From Cupriavidus lacunae (lineage in GTDB: Bacteria; Pseudomonadota; Gammaproteobacteria; Burkholderiales; Burkholderiaceae): a DNA stretch of 64,000 nucleotides. Location of the stretch: positions 124,001 to 188,000 of the forward strand of contig NZ_QKWJ01000004.1 in NCBI RefSeq assembly GCF_003353055.1. Reading direction: 5' to 3'. The translations under genes and the position numbers were made by a program. The stretch's first letter is position 1, and the number at the start of each line of letters is the position of its first letter. Of this stretch, positions 63,520 to 64,000 are shown piece by piece. A model generated the notes under the pieces. That model saw only the letters and a list, made by a program, of their open reading frames with translations. It was not told the DNA's origin and did no database searches.

Positions 63520-63806
63520 TTGCTTTCCTGTCGTGAAGTGAGCGTTTCGCTGGCCGGCCACTGCGCCGGGCTTAGCGAGGCCGCGTTGCTCGTCCTTGCG
63601 GGGGCGCCGGCGTCGGAATCCGGCATTCGTCGCCGATCCGGCTGGCAAGGGGGCAGATTCTAGGCGGGAAGGCTGTCAACAAACTGTCAATATGCTCGCT
63701 AGGGCATTGGGGTTTACGTGGGGGACGGCGACATCTTGCCACTGTGACCGGCTGCAACCGCGGTCAGATAGTTGCCCCGGCTGGCGCTGTCAGGGGGGGC
63801 GCGGGC

Positions 63807-64000
63807 TCAGCCTGGCAGCGGATGCGCGAGAAAGAACCTCAGCATCTCTGCGCTGGCATCCGGCCCCTTCGGATCGGTATAGGTGCCCTGGCGGTTGCCA
63901 CCCGCCCAGGCATGCCCGGCGCCGTGGATGGTCCAGTATTCGGCATCGACGCCGGCGGGCGTGGTGATGCTGAGCCGCGTGTAGTCATGGCCCGCGGCGA
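63807..64000 (-). CDS. PHB depolymerase-family esterase, C-terminal end (runs off window)
   Basis: The last about 64 residues on the minus strand: [20 protein letters not shown], then [12 protein letters not shown] with the catalytic-histidine segment GHAWxGG, then [20 protein letters not shown] before the stop at 63807. This is the end of the LpqC-type family (PHB depolymerase/feruloyl esterase-like alpha/beta hydrolases). The nucleophile part is beyond the window. The 287 bp to the dehydrogenase start at 63519 carries no other gene. Confidence 0.8.
   Translation of the reverse strand, partial: AAGHDYTRLSITTPAGVDAEYWTIHGAGHAWAGGNRQGTYTDPKGPDASAEMLRFFLAHPLPG

Overview
The window is GC-rich (roughly 65 % by eye), dense, bacterial, accessory-type chromosomal DNA. 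Small divergent regulator/enzyme pairs, many LysR regulators, four Bug-type solute-binding proteins (TctC-like) and sulfonate transport genes all point to a betaproteobacterium of the Burkholderiaceae, most likely Cupriavidus or a close relative. That assignment is inference from gene content. I saw no rRNA, tRNA, CRISPR array, intact insertion sequence or phage gene.

Layout. 0-5.5 kb: 5' part of a DyP-type peroxidase, a PAS-LuxR regulator, a Liv-type binding protein with a cyclase-family hydrolase, a DUF3820 protein and a LysR gene. 5.6-11.1 kb: CoA-transferase/acyl-CoA dehydrogenase pair, RNase Z-like hydrolase, CDGSH protein, a decayed copy of the dehydrogenase 3' end, a ProQ/FinO protein. 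11.3-15.3 kb: taurine/sulfonate ABC transporter (tauABC plus a second binding protein). 15.5-21.1 kb: small exported proteins, a RidA-type protein, LysR beside a truncated SDR, an orphan protein with four cysteine clusters, and an HxlR gene that looks frameshifted. 21.1-27.4 kb: two 5-hydroxyisourate hydrolases (one with a Tat signal) with an MFS carrier and LysR, a TetR gene with a three-site operator array, an MBL hydrolase and OHCU decarboxylase; together these suggest urate catabolism. 27.4-33.7 kb: LysR/AAHS carrier pair, selenium-binding protein with a membrane partner, hotdog thioesterase, AraC regulator.

33.8-38.3 kb: operon of quinone oxidoreductase, TauD/TfdA dioxygenase, beta-keto acid cleavage enzyme (BKACE) and Bug protein. 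38.3-42.2 kb: LysR, MFS carrier and M81 peptidase. 42.3-46.4 kb: self-sufficient P450-reductase fusion (CYP102-like) divergent from a TetR gene, with repeated GTAGACA boxes between them. 46.4-48.4 kb: decayed stretch holding a membrane domain that looks cut from an adenylate cyclase and a remnant of a histidine kinase. 48.4-55.9 kb: IclR gene divergent from a seven-gene operon with three Bug proteins, an RraA-type aldolase, a 2-hydroxyacid dehydrogenase, an SMP-30 lactonase and a COG3618 amidohydrolase; this is the best candidate for an undescribed pathway. 56-64 kb: AT-richer acyltransferase, RutE-like nitroreductase, patatin, second BKACE, CitMHS carrier, isocitrate/isopropylmalate-type dehydrogenase and the 3' end of a PHB-depolymerase-family esterase.

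The genes read as a mosaic of small peripheral catabolic cassettes: a binding protein or carrier, two to four enzymes and a nearby regulator, with several remnants showing loss and rearrangement.
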